Assembly: GCA_030844895.1 (NCBI GenBank)
Contig: JAUTDX010000016.1
Location: 62,001 to 126,000, forward strand
DNA from: Ambrosia x helenae
Lineage: Eukaryota > Streptophyta > Magnoliopsida > Asterales > Asteraceae
Direction: 5' to 3'
DNA length: 64,000 nucleotides
Shown: positions 43,330-52,953 of the stretch, piece by piece
Layout of the letters: each line of letters starts with the position of its first letter
Numbering within the stretch: the stretch's first letter is position 1
Translations under genes and position numbers: made by a program
Notes under the pieces: model-generated
Database searches by the model: none
What the model was told of the DNA's origin: nothing
Seen by the model: the letters and a program-made list of their open reading frames with translations, nothing else

Positions 43330-44913
43330 CAAGGACCTTGGAAATGATTTTAGCAATGCTCCCTAAAAGGCTGATGGGTCGATATTCGTTAAGGGATAGT
43401 GGGTCAATGTGTTTGGGTATCAAGACAATGAACGAGGAGGCACATCCTCGGCTGATTTCGCCATGCTCAAATAAATCTACCATGACCTTGACAATGTCAT
43501 CTTGCAAGAGGTCCCAAAAATGCTTAAAAAATGCAAACGTAAAGCCATCCGGACCCGGTGCTTTGTCGCCCCCACAATCCCAAATCGCCTCTTTGATTTC
43601 TTCAATAGTAAACGGCTCTATGATCTTGTCGGCTTGGGAGGGGGTTAAACGGTTTATGTTGTGGCAGGTAAATGTAGGTCTTGTTTGCATGCTTTCGCTA
43701 AATTTTCTTGCAAAATATTTTCTCGCTTCGCGCTTCATGTGATCCGGTTCGTTGCACCATTGATTGTTGACCTGGAATCCGTTGATTCTTTTGCTGCAGT
43801 TATTGAAGTTTATCATGCCGTGAAAGAAGCTAGTGTTCTCGTCCCCCTCAATATCCCATTTCATCCTTGAGCGTTGCTTAAGGTCACTGGCTTCCTTAGA
43901 CAAAATTGCTTCCCTGTCTTTCTTTGCCCCGGCCCAAATGTTTTTTTCCTCATTAGTTAACTCCCTTTCTTCCGCCAACCCATCCAATGAGTCAATAAGT
44001 TTTTCCAAATCAGCTTGATGTTGGCGTTTTTTATCTTTTGTCACCACTAACCAGCTTTTAATTGCTAGCTTTATTGCCTTCAACTTACTTGCGAGAATTT
44101 CATCCGGTCGTCCAACGAAGTCCTTACCCACTATTGCATTTTTAACAACATCTTGGAAATCTTCGCAGTCAAGCCAGGAGTTAAAAAAGTGGAAAGGAGT
44201 GGCACCAAAATTTGCCGAGTTAGTGGAGAGGACAAGAGGGATGTGATCGGAATCTCTCCTTGGGAGGGCCAATAACGTGGAATCCGGCCAAAGGTCCCAA
44301 AAATCCTGATTAACCAGAAAACGGTCAATTTTGCTGTGTTTCTCCCCCCTGTAGATACCCTGGTAAACTTCCGACCACCCATGGGGAATTCTAATAGGCC
44401 ATTGTCTTCAATGAACGTGTTGAAGGCCTCGGCACAAGAGGGGTTAAAAACTGAATTCAAACGCTCTTCAGGATTACGAACCGCATTAAAGTCGCCCATT
44501 AACACCCAAATTCCCGGTTTTGATTCAATTTGCACGGTTAACATATCCCACAAATCTTTTTTGGCTTGTAACCCTTGGGGTGCATAGATGTTCGCTAAGT
44601 GAAACATACCAAGATACATCTGAATGGAGCCGGACAGGATGAGTGCTGATCGATGCTTAAAACGTTGAGAACACTTGAAGAAGCCAGGATCCCAGATGCT
44701 AATTAATCCACTCGAGGTACCTTCCGCGTTTACCCAATTGTATTCCACAGCTCTAGCACCCCAGATCTTATTAACCGGAATTTTAGAGCCATCACATTTC
44801 ATAGTTTTCTGTATCACGACAAATTGTGCTTTTTGTTGCCTGATTAAATCACCCACCGAGAGTAATTTTGGGTCCTCTCCCACCCCTCTAACATTATATG
44901 ACAAAAAAATCAT
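43330..44913 (-). pseudogene. L1 ORF2, APE endonuclease and RT start
   Basis: The start ATG at 44913-44911 overlaps the ORF1 stop as ATGA. The first frame encodes an apurinic-type endonuclease with LSYNVRG, YAPQG and MGDFNAVRNPEERL. The usual catalytic Glu of the QET/QES motif is replaced: the sequence reads VVIQKTMK. After a frameshift near 44330 the second frame (44272-43330) carries RDSDHIPLVL, the spacer, and RT onset with NEYRPISLLGSIAKIISKVLA, where the LTR element is inserted. The endonuclease normally nicks target DNA for primed reverse transcription. With the Glu lost and the frame shifted, this copy is not functional. Confidence 0.82.
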
Positions 44914-46916
44914 TGGATAAGATTGTTGTCACGAACCTCCCTGATGTTATCTTCTATGTTGCTCTCAAATCCAGCAGTGGCGATACCAATTGCCTCACCA
45001 AGCACAGAGGTCTCAAAGGTTTCTGAAATAATGGGGTCCTGATTAGGTGTGTCAAGTGATACGGGTAGGAAAGTGGAGGGGAAGGGGGTGATATTGAGTC
45101 TATTGGCAAAGGGAATGCGCTTTTGTGAACGAATACGTGTGGTTGTAGGTGGGGTGAAGAAGAGTGAGGGGGAAGCAGGTAAGTCAAAGGAGAATTCAGA
45201 AGTGGGTATGCGAGCAGGGGTAGGAGGGGGAGAGGGGTGGGTCATGACAGGGGGTTGGGCTAAAGTGGAAGGAGGTTGGGCTAAAATGTTAGAAGGAGTG
45301 TCCAGGCCCAAGTCATTTTGGTTGGGGGAGTGCAGTCTGGGCCTCTTTCTCGAGCAGCCCAAAGGTGAAGGAGTAGGGGAGGGATTATCCAATGGTGACA
45401 AATGTGGTCCACCCAAGGAAAGTTCACCAGTGGGGTTAATATTTGTGGAATCATTACTGTCGCCCAAGGAGCACACATCCACATGTGACTTTTCAACATT
45501 CCCATGCAAGATTTCGGTGGTCTGTATACCTTCCCCATGCAAAGGTTCCACCCTTTGAACTTCCCTATCATAACCAACCTCAGCCGTCCCCGGGGCAACC
45601 TCCGATGACTGTAATTGATCGGCAATGGGGATCTCAGCTACGGCTGGAACGGTGTTGACCGTATCAGTATCAGGAACGTGAACCGGGATTTCACCGTCTT
45701 CCATCTCGTCATCACCCAATGCTTCTTTAGGAGATGGTTTTGACGGTGCCATCTCTTCAGTCCAGTATTTCCCGGAGTCGAGATCAAGTCTCATTATTGC
45801 AGCTTTGTTACCCTTGGACGATAAGAAATTTGGCTGCCATTGCTCGTCAACTTCAGTCACCCAAGCCTTGAATGTTGAACCTTTGCAGTGAATGGTGATT
45901 TCATCGGCAATTTTCTCTCCATGATTGACCATGATCCCCACACATTCGAAGGACAAATTCCCATCATTAACAGTAGCTGCGGAACCATGGACAATTGTAC
46001 CAAACTCGCTGGCAATGTTATTAAAAACCAACTTGTCCCAAAACGGAGTCGGTACGCCAACAATCTTCACCCAGGCAATCCTTTCAAAGGGAATTGCTTG
46101 ATCCTTCCAGACTTCTAACGTTGAAAACCATTTCTTCCATAGATCGGCCTTATCCAAGAGAAAATCTTTAGCCACCCGACTGCCACAAAACGTGATTAAG
46201 ACACGGAGGCCTCCCACATATCTAATGCTGACCATCCCCATGTCCATATCCACCAAGAACTCTTCCAGACAGCAGAGTCTGTTCAAGTCCTTTGTGCTAC
46301 CGATTAAGGAGCAGTTCTTCCAAAAGTGGGTAACAATTGGTGGACGACGGGGAAGTTGTATCTTCATCTCTTTAGGGCGTTTATTCTTGACACCGGAAGA
46401 CATATCCATAAAGGACATACTACCATTTTGGTTCCATGCATTACGATGGGTTACAGGTATCACCGGAGGCGGTGGCGGGGGAGGAGCCCTTCTGGTTGTC
46501 TGTTCGGGTCTGCTAGTGGCGGTGGGAGGTGGTTTATCGTCTTTCCCAAACTTGGCTTTGCTAACAATAACTTTGTAGGAATCAAACCAAACCTGATTGA
46601 GTTTCTTTACTAAGTCTTCCCAGTTCACAACATCTTCGTATCTGACAAAAGCGAAGTATCTCCCGAGCTTGTCCTTCCGTCGTGTGAGGTAGGCGTCTAC
46701 CATGTTTCCATGACCCTTGAACTCCTTCCATAGATGCTCCAAAGAGCACCAGCTGGGAAGATTGGTTACAAAGAAGGTGGTGGTTTTATCGGTAACGGTG
46801 TAGTAGGTTCGTTGAGGTTTCGGTTCAGGTCTCCTGCGGTGGCGGGGAAGTTCCCAGCCTTCTTCCTTCTCTTGCTCTCGCTGACGTTCTCTCTCTCTCT
46901 GTTGCTCACCTCTCAT
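44910..46916 (-). CDS. L1 ORF1 protein with RRM domain
   Basis: Intact 668-residue ORF. The N-terminus is very Arg/Glu-rich (REREQQREQEKEEGW style), followed by an RRM: RNP2-like FFVTNLPSW and RNP1-like RYFAFVRYEDVV at residues about 47-125. Then comes a Pro-rich linker (APPPPPPPVIP), a second conserved domain with KDFLLDKADLWKKWFSTLEVW and WVKIVGVPTPFW, and a long acidic, Pro/Ser-rich C-terminal half. This is a plant L1 ORF1, which binds LINE RNA into RNPs. The start codon follows a purine-rich GAGAGAGA stretch. It is the only intact ORF of this LINE. Confidence 0.85.
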   Translation of the reverse strand: MRGEQQRERERQREQEKEEGWELPRHRRRPEPKPQRTYYTVTDKTTTFFVTNLPSWCSLEHLWKEFKGHGNMVDAYLTRRKDKLGRYFAFVRYEDVVNWEDLVKKLNQVWFDSYKVIVSKAKFGKDDKPPPTATSRPEQTTRRAPPPPPPPVIPVTHRNAWNQNGSMSFMDMSSGVKNKRPKEMKIQLPRRPPIVTHFWKNCSLIGSTKDLNRLCCLEEFLVDMDMGMVSIRYVGGLRVLITFCGSRVAKDFLLDKADLWKKWFSTLEVWKDQAIPFERIAWVKIVGVPTPFWDKLVFNNIASEFGTIVHGSAATVNDGNLSFECVGIMVNHGEKIADEITIHCKGSTFKAWVTEVDEQWQPNFLSSKGNKAAIMRLDLDSGKYWTEEMAPSKPSPKEALGDDEMEDGEIPVHVPDTDTVNTVPAVAEIPIADQLQSSEVAPGTAEVGYDREVQRVEPLHGEGIQTTEILHGNVEKSHVDVCSLGDSNDSTNINPTGELSLGGPHLSPLDNPSPTPSPLGCSRKRPRLHSPNQNDLGLDTPSNILAQPPSTLAQPPVMTHPSPPPTPARIPTSEFSFDLPASPSLFFTPPTTTRIRSQKRIPFANRLNITPFPSTFLPVSLDTPNQDPIISETFETSVLGEAIGIATAGFESNIEDNIREVRDNNLIQ

Positions 46917-46936
46917 TCTCTCTCTTAGTAATTACT

Positions 46937-47012
46937 TGACCATACCCTTACCTTAGCTTTGCTATTAGTGGGATTAACTGAGTATGATGATGATGATGAT
47001 GATGACCGGGGT
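46937..47012 (+). mobile_element. Short retroposon copy B, 3' end
   Basis: CTTACCTTAGCTTTGCTATT then GTGGGATTAACTGAGTATGATG with (ATG)n. Matches the tail of 52954-54025 and is the part of copy B left on the far side of the L1. Confidence 0.65.
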
Positions 47013-47058
47013 ATCCACTTTAACTTTAGTGGTTTTCCGTTTTTGCTAATATTGAATT

Positions 47059-47402
47059 TTTTTTGAACGATCAACTAAAGTATTGCCGGGTACTCTGTAC
47101 GCGGCCCCCAATGGCCGAAAGGGGCCCCAGACGGCCTCTAGTCCGTACGGACAGAGCCCTTCGGCCCACCCGTCTCCTGTTCCAGGGAAAACCCGCCCCA
47201 CAAACCCACCCGAAGGCACGACGGTAGTGAACCCGTAAAACCTGGAGGGATCAGGAGTCGAACCCATGACCACAAGGGTCAAGGGTCTCTCCATCACTTC
47301 CCAACCACCTACCCCACCACAAGGGTGGGGGTATCCATCACATGTCTCCCGTGAGAATCGAACCCGGCTCCCCCAAAAAGAGAACCGACCAGGCCACATG
47401 GA
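47059..47402 (-). mobile_element. GC-rich tRNA-derived SINE
   Basis: Flanked by the 17-bp repeat TTTGCTAATATTGAATT (47042-47058 and 47403-47419). On the minus strand it starts CCATGTGGCCTGGTCGG (A-box-like), has GCCGGGTTCGATTCTC (B box) about 20 bases later and a second box-like CATGGGTTCGACTCC, and ends in eight A's. About 344 bp and markedly GC-rich against its surroundings. The open frame inside it is incidental. Confidence 0.85.
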
Positions 47403-47419
47403 TTTGCTAATATTGAATT

Positions 47420-48485
47420 GCTACATGATTTTACTTATTCATTTGAAACACAGTTTTAGAGACAATAATATTCTACACCACTACACTAAAATATAATTTA
47501 CACCTATGACATTTTTACACCTACTAAATAAACTCCTTTACTTCTGAAAATTGCAATTATAGTTTTATACTATTGCTCTAGTTTATAACCGCATCAAAAG
47601 TCCATAACGGTTACATGTATGGTCTCTTTCTTTGACTCACTAGAGTTTTTAAAGTTTATAGTTTACCCATTTCGTTTCTTTCCCTAAAAAAACTATGTTT
47701 TACGTGCGTGTTTTTATTTATGTGCAGGTACAAATTCAAGTTGGCCTACATTTCGACATAATTTTTTTAGAAACAAGTCATGTCAAATACAATATGTAAA
47801 GTGTTTATTTTATGTACGTTTTACGTTTAGGCCTCGCCACAACGCTATAGGTGTAAAATTTTAACCTTAAGAGTGCCACTAGTTAAATTACATGTATGAA
47901 TTATAATAATTGAGTTATTAAAATCCAATTTGTCTAAATATAAACGATCTTTTATTAAGATTGTGATCTCTTTCATCAAATATGGTTTCAAAATGACTAT
48001 TTCTATTTTTAATACAAAATTTAAACTATAAAACTAATAGAGTAAATATAAAGCTATATAATATACTTTAGTTTTAACTAGTGGGAGTTATGCTTAATAC
48101 ATACAACACAGAAACATGTTTCTTATCGATTTTGCAAAGATAGAATTGGCCATATACCATAGTATGACTCAATTCCACATATGATTTAATATCTAAAATA
48201 ATAATAGTGAATATTCCAAAACACCACTTGGATATTTTAGTCATATATTTATTGTTTGTATATTATTATTGTTGCAACTTGTTTGTTTTTATAGATTACA
48301 TAATTGAGTTTATGTTTGTTTTTTTAATTTCTATGTAAGAATTATTGGTGACATAATTATTGCCATAATGCATGAACTTTATTATAAAACTTAAAAAAAA
48401 CACTGAAAAAAACAGAGGACAAAAGTGGACAAACAAGAGAGGGATTGAAAAGTTTTCGGTGTAAAACAATCGAGTTTTGCTAGTT
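47420..48485. other. Intergenic, no gene seen
   Basis: AT-rich DNA without recognised coding sequence or element ends. Confidence 0.5.
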
Positions 48486-48487
48486 TA

Positions 48488-49033
48488 ATTTAGAGTAAAT
48501 TACCAAAACATTTCATGTGGTTTGGCCAAATTTGTTACTCCAGTCTAATCTTTTAAAAATTGCTTGAACAGTCTCTGACTTTTGAGAAAATTGACCAAAA
48601 CAGCCCAACGACTTAACCCAGTTAAGTTTTTGACGTTAAGTCAGGGGCAATTTGTTCAACTCACGTATAAATTTATCTTTTCCCCTCATTGTCTTCTTCC
48701 CTAATCAGACCCACCACCAGCTTCACATTTCACCACCACTACCACTACCCGGTCGATTTGGGGTTTCTATCGATTTGGGAATTAGGGTTTTTGAAGAGAG
48801 GTGGAAGGAACCCATGTTTGAATCGTTTAAGTGAAGAAGAAAGGGTTAAATATGTGTTTTTTAAGTTTTTATCTGAAATGATAAAATTGTCCCTAAACTT
48901 AACTGACTTTTCTAATTGAGTTAAAAAAAGTGTCCAAACTGACATAAAAATAAAAGTTCCGGGTTCTGGTGATAAAAACAAGTTTTTATGTTTAAAAAGA
49001 CATTTTAGGCCCAATAAAAGACCATTTTAAGAG
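48488..49033. mobile_element. Possible MULE-like MITE (weak)
   Basis: The left end AGAGTAAATTACCAAAAC and the right end, as reverse complement, GGAGTAAACTCTTAAAAT are weakly inverted, and the style (ACTTTTGAGAAAATTGACC...) resembles non-autonomous Mutator elements. No convincing target duplication was found. Confidence 0.3.
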
Positions 49034-49084
49034 TTTACTCCAAAAAGAACGTAAAAGTCGATGTTAAAATTTGAAGCCGTGTAC

Positions 49085-49710
49085 AGGTACTCTTGGGTTC
49101 CAAAGAAGGTGGAAATACTAGTATGGCGAGCATCTCTCAATCGGATTCCAACGCGGGCAGCTTTAGCAAGAAGAAATGTAAATGTTGTTTCTACTATGTG
49201 TCCGTTTTGTGCTGATTATCCAGAAACTGCAGATCATATATTCGTCGAGTGTCATTTTTCGCTGACTGTCTGGAGCGTACTGATGCAATGGTGTAGCCTA
49301 AAATCATTTTTCGCTTTCACTATTAAAGACGTTTTGGAGCTTGCAGCCTTCGAGAGTGGTTCACAGAAGCGGAAAAAGGCTATTCACGCGGTTTGTTTAA
49401 CGACGTTATGGTGCTTATGGAAGGCGAGGAACAACTTAATCTTCAATAATCTTCAATGTTCGGTAAATCAAGTACTTGGCGAGGTAAAGACTCTTAGTTT
49501 CCTTTGGATAAAAGCTCGCTCAAAGCAACATAATCTTGATTGGCCGATGTGGAGGGGCTTTCACTTATATAAGATCGGTTGGTAGAAATGATATTGTAAT
49601 TGTCTTTATGTTTGTATTGCTTGGTGAATGTTTTGTATCTTGGTGACTAGCTACCACCCCGTTAGCCTTTGGTTTGAATAAAAATTTGTTGATCATTAAA
49701 AAAAAAAGAA
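49085..49710 (+). mobile_element. 5'-truncated L1 LINE 3' fragment
   Basis: Plus-strand frame starting about 49085 with YSWVPKKVEILVWRASLNRIPT, CPFCADYPETADHIFVEC, TLWCLWKARNNLIF and a final DWPMWRGFHLYKIGW before the TAG at 49583. This is the plant L1 C-terminal zinc-binding region. A 3'UTR with GTTAGCCTTTGGTTTG and a 10-A tail at about 49699 follows. The frame is intact but lacks RT. Confidence 0.8.
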
Positions 49711-50072
49711 GTCCGTTGGTAGTTGTAAAACAGTAACTACCACTTTAATACTATTTTGATTTTCATTTCAACAATTTTCTTTTCTGATTGTGATTATTAT
49801 AACCTGCACTACATCCCACTTAATAATATTTTTAAAATTGTTACAGGTGTCACATACTCAGCACACGTGTCAACTATTTGCAATAGGGACCAACACTATA
49901 TTGTATTCTGCAATTATTAACCTTTCTCCATAAATATTCCCACTTTCTCTTCTACATCTTCCCTACAATCACAACCCTTTGCTCTTTCATTCATCTTAAC
50001 CTACGCACCAGGCTCATATTAGCAACCACATCTCCATCCCAACCTTTCCCTGTTCTTCTACTTCCTATAGCT
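49711..50072 (+). other. Promoter and 5'UTR of the FLZ gene
   Basis: Contains ATAAATATTCCC at about 49932 (TATA-like), then a pyrimidine-rich leader (CTTTCTCTTCTACATC) up to the ATG at 50073. Motif-level evidence only. Confidence 0.4.
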
Positions 50073-52316
50073 ATGAAGTCTGCCTTGCTATCTTACGCCG
50101 GGTCTGAAGAACCCCATTTTCTTGAAGCTTGTCATCTTTGCTCAAAGATATTGGGTCATAACAGTGACATCTTCATGTACAGGTATTGATTCATTGCCAT
50201 CTTTTTTTTTTGTTTAATATTTGTGCATTAAAATATTGTACCTTGTGCATTATTAGTTGTACCATGATGAACTTGCTTCTGCTTTTTAAGATTTGAATCC
50301 ATCATAAAAACTTTTTTGATTCTTCAATTATTTAGGAGACAAAACATAACTAGATGCACAAATAGAATAATCAATGGTTGTACTACATGCAAAAAAAATA
50401 AAAATAAAATTGTACTTGTACCTTAGTAGCAAGATCTGCAATTTTTTTTAATACGTTTGGATCCCTTGCCCACGAGGCCGTCTGTCTTTTGAATCGAGTG
50501 CAAAAGGTCGAATCTTTAGGCGGAGGAGGGCTTGGGGCGCAACTTGTTGTCAGTCTACATAATGTCATTTGTTATGGTTGCTTAAATGAAAAAAATGCAT
50601 TTTAAAAAAATATAATAAAAAATAATTTTTTAGCCAATGAGGTAGTGATGGAGTGGTTGAGGAAAGACCTGGTGTTTCTTGTGACCCGGGTTAGATTCTC
50701 ACCCTCCCCATTATTTTCTGCGGCACCGGCTGACGATGGGAGACTTGGCGGCGATTGGCGATCGCTTAGTTTAATCCTTGAACTGAACGGGATTTACCTC
50801 ACCGCCCTGTCGTGCCTTTAGGCAAGTGTTCATGTGCTTTGGCCTTAGGTGTGGGTTTTTCCCGGATCGGTTGGCGAATGTATCCCGATGTGGTGAATTT
50901 CGCCAGTAGCTCATTTGGAGGATTTGTTGCCCGTTAAAAAAAAATACTAGCTTTTTTTAATTATTTTATGATGATTATTGTTTAAGCTACAACATACTTT
51001 ATGTGACTTTTAAATTTTTAATGATTCTTGAAAGGGGGAAAACACATATTTTAGTAACAAAGGGTTGTAACCATATGTCTATATGTGCATTGTTTTGTGT
51101 AGCATGTGAGATTATTGAGATATGTCTTTAAGAGTGTGTGTAGTGGCCTCGTTATGAGGCGTTATAGCCTACCATAGCGCCGGGAACACCGCCCCCCTAG
51201 GCGCTATGGTGGCGTTTTGGTGGATATCCGGCAGCAGCATAGCGAGCGTTTTAAATGGGGAAGTGTGTATATGACCGTTGGGAACGGTCAAAAATTAAAA
51301 AAAAAAAAAAAAACTGATTTATTTAATTATTATCTATATATATATACTTCATCTTCTACAACATAAACACACACATATACAATTCACACACACAAACAAT
51401 TCATACATACACACACTCTTTACAAACCAAAAACCAAAAACCAAACCTATGGCAGCCTGGACCAATACAGAGCAACTCGAGTTAGTGCGAGCGTGGGTAA
51501 ACGTTAAGGAGCTTCCGTCAACCAATAGGCGGGCTTTTTGGCAGGATGTGTTGGCTGAGTTCAACCAAATCACGGGGACGAACCACCGTAACGTTGACCA
51601 GATCTACAGTAAGATGCATTCTATACGAACTAACGTTGATAGGTGTGACTGAGATTTGGGAGGAGGGGGGTATTTATAGGTGTGACTGAGATTTGGTGGA
51701 GGGGGGGAAAGTTTGAAATTCAAACTTTGAAATTTAAACGTTTGGGGGGGCAAAGTTTGAAATTCAAACTTTGAAGTAGGAGGGAAACTGTTTGAAATTC
51801 AAACGGTTTGGAACAGTAACCGTTTGAAATTCAAAATTTTTTTTTTAATTTTATTTTTTAATACTAAATAATTTTTTTATTATTTTATTAATTTAATAAA
51901 CTTTCAGTCTAAATTTTTATTTTTATTATTATTTTTATTTTTAATGAAATATTATTAACTATTAAATATTCTTATTTAAATAAAAAACAATAATTAACCA
52001 ATCATTACCAATCATTTATAACCCCAACATAACCTTCCTTCCCACTACACCTCTTTTTCCATAACCCCAACATAACCCCTTTTCTATTACTTTTTAATAT
52101 TTTAATCCTATAACCCCAACATAACTATCCACCACTACACACACCCTAATGTGGTACAGAGGGAACACCCCATTTTGTAGCCAAGAATGCAGACAAGAAC
52201 AGATTGGAATTGATGAGGCAAAAGAGAGGAGATGTAGAAGACTTTCCAAGAAATCAACTTCAGAAATCAAGAAATCATCATCATCTATACAGTCTGAAAC
52301 TCTTGTTGTGGCCTAA
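50073..52316 (+). CDS. FCS-like zinc finger (FLZ/DUF581) protein
   Basis: Two exons, 50073-50182 and 52160-52316, give 88 residues; the AG|A junction restores Arg37. The FLZ domain covers residues about 15-55: HFLEACHLCSKILGHNSDIFMYR in exon 1 and GNTPFCSQECRQEQIGID in exon 2, with zinc ligands C20, C23, C43 and C47. The tail is basic then Ser-rich (KERRCRRLSKKS). FLZ proteins are plant-specific adaptors that bind SnRK1 kinase subunits. The intron position inside the zinc finger is typical for the family. The intron is swollen by a SINE-like element (about 50631-50949) and a PIF/Harbinger element ending 13 bases before exon 2. The coding sequence is intact. Confidence 0.88.
50631..50949 (+). 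mobile_element. SINE-like element in the FLZ intron
   Basis: GTAGTGATGGAGTGGTTGAGG (A-box-like) and GACCCGGGTTAGATTCTC (B-box-like) lie about 35 bases apart. A unique GC-richer body follows, ending CCCGTT plus nine A's. No clear target duplication was found. Confidence 0.55.
51132..52146 (+). mobile_element. PIF/Harbinger-type element in the FLZ intron
   Basis: TAA TSD at 51129-51131 and 52147-52149. Ends are GAGTGTGTGTAGTGG and (reverse complement) GGGTGTGTGTAGTGG. The interior has a short ORF1-like frame and a long AT-rich 3' part with repeated ACCCCAACATAAC. No transposase. Confidence 0.85.
51449..51652 (+). pseudogene. Truncated Harbinger ORF1-like (Myb/SANT) fragment
   Basis: A 67-codon frame beginning MAAWTNTEQLELVRAWVNVKE, with FWQDVLAEFNQITGT and a final NVDQIYSKMHSIRTNVDRC. 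This is the SANT-like N-terminus of Harbinger ORF1 proteins, distantly similar to the protein at 8511-9562. The NAM-associated C-terminus is missing, so it is a deletion derivative. Confidence 0.6.
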
Positions 52317-52936
52317 ATAAAAAACATCTCAAAACAATTAATTAATTATTAATTAATTTCCTTAATATATTATTAATGTGAAATATGAAGAAATGGAGAA
52401 TGTATGAGGGAAATTTGGTGTTTGTAAAGAAGCTGTGAAATATGAAGAAATGGAGCATGGAGGCTTGTGAAAGAGTTAGGCCTTCATTGTTTTATTTAAA
52501 GATATGGTATTGCAAATTGTGATTGATATCCAATTGTATCATGTTCTTGGGAACCAAATTATTTAGGAATCAATAATTCTCCAACAATGTTTGCTGTCAT
52601 CTGTTGTTTAATTTGCTGTCATTTTTAACATCAAAATATTCATACATTGTTCACTCTACTCTAGTAGAAACAACTTGTAACAAGTAGTGAATATTATCGA
52701 GGTTAAGTTAAAGCTTTTAGATTTTAGTTTATATTTCTTTTGAAATATCCAAACACAAATAAAATATCCACACACAGATAAAATATCTGATGCCCACAAC
52801 CATACTTCATGTCTAGGCTTTTTTAAACAGTCAGGCCAGCCTGATTCGAACTCTCCTCATATCGACCTGTCAACCGTCCGTTGTCTCTGTAGGTTTTCTG
52901 AATATTTTTATAAAGTGAATCATTTTTAGTCTGTTT
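52317..52936 (+). other. FLZ 3'UTR and intergenic
   Basis: Probable 3'UTR with an imperfect duplication (GTGAAATATGAAGAAATGGAG occurs twice, near 52378 and 52435). Then AT-rich spacer with no gene. Confidence 0.45.
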
Positions 52937-52953
52937 AGACTTTAGAGAGTACT

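Larger units (their letters stand above)
37006..46935 (-). mobile_element. Nearly full-length L1 LINE, split by an LTR element
   Basis: Poly-A tail (poly-T at 37006-37017 on the plus strand), ORF2 and ORF1 are all on the minus strand, about 5.8 kb without the LTR insertion at 39205-43324. Only about 20 bases precede the ORF1 ATG, so the 5'UTR is very short or truncated. ORF2 has frameshifts near 44330 and 37985. Against the related copy at 53679-54025, about 109 bp of target are missing at the insertion point. Confidence 0.85.

Noticed and set aside
47046..47399. 117-codon minus-strand ORF
   Set aside because: It coincides with a GC-rich SINE bounded by a 17-bp TSD; the open frame is a by-product of GC content.
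48652..48919. Short plus-strand ORFs with Phe/Pro-rich translations
   Set aside because: They lie within a probable non-autonomous transposon; no domain or conserved start.
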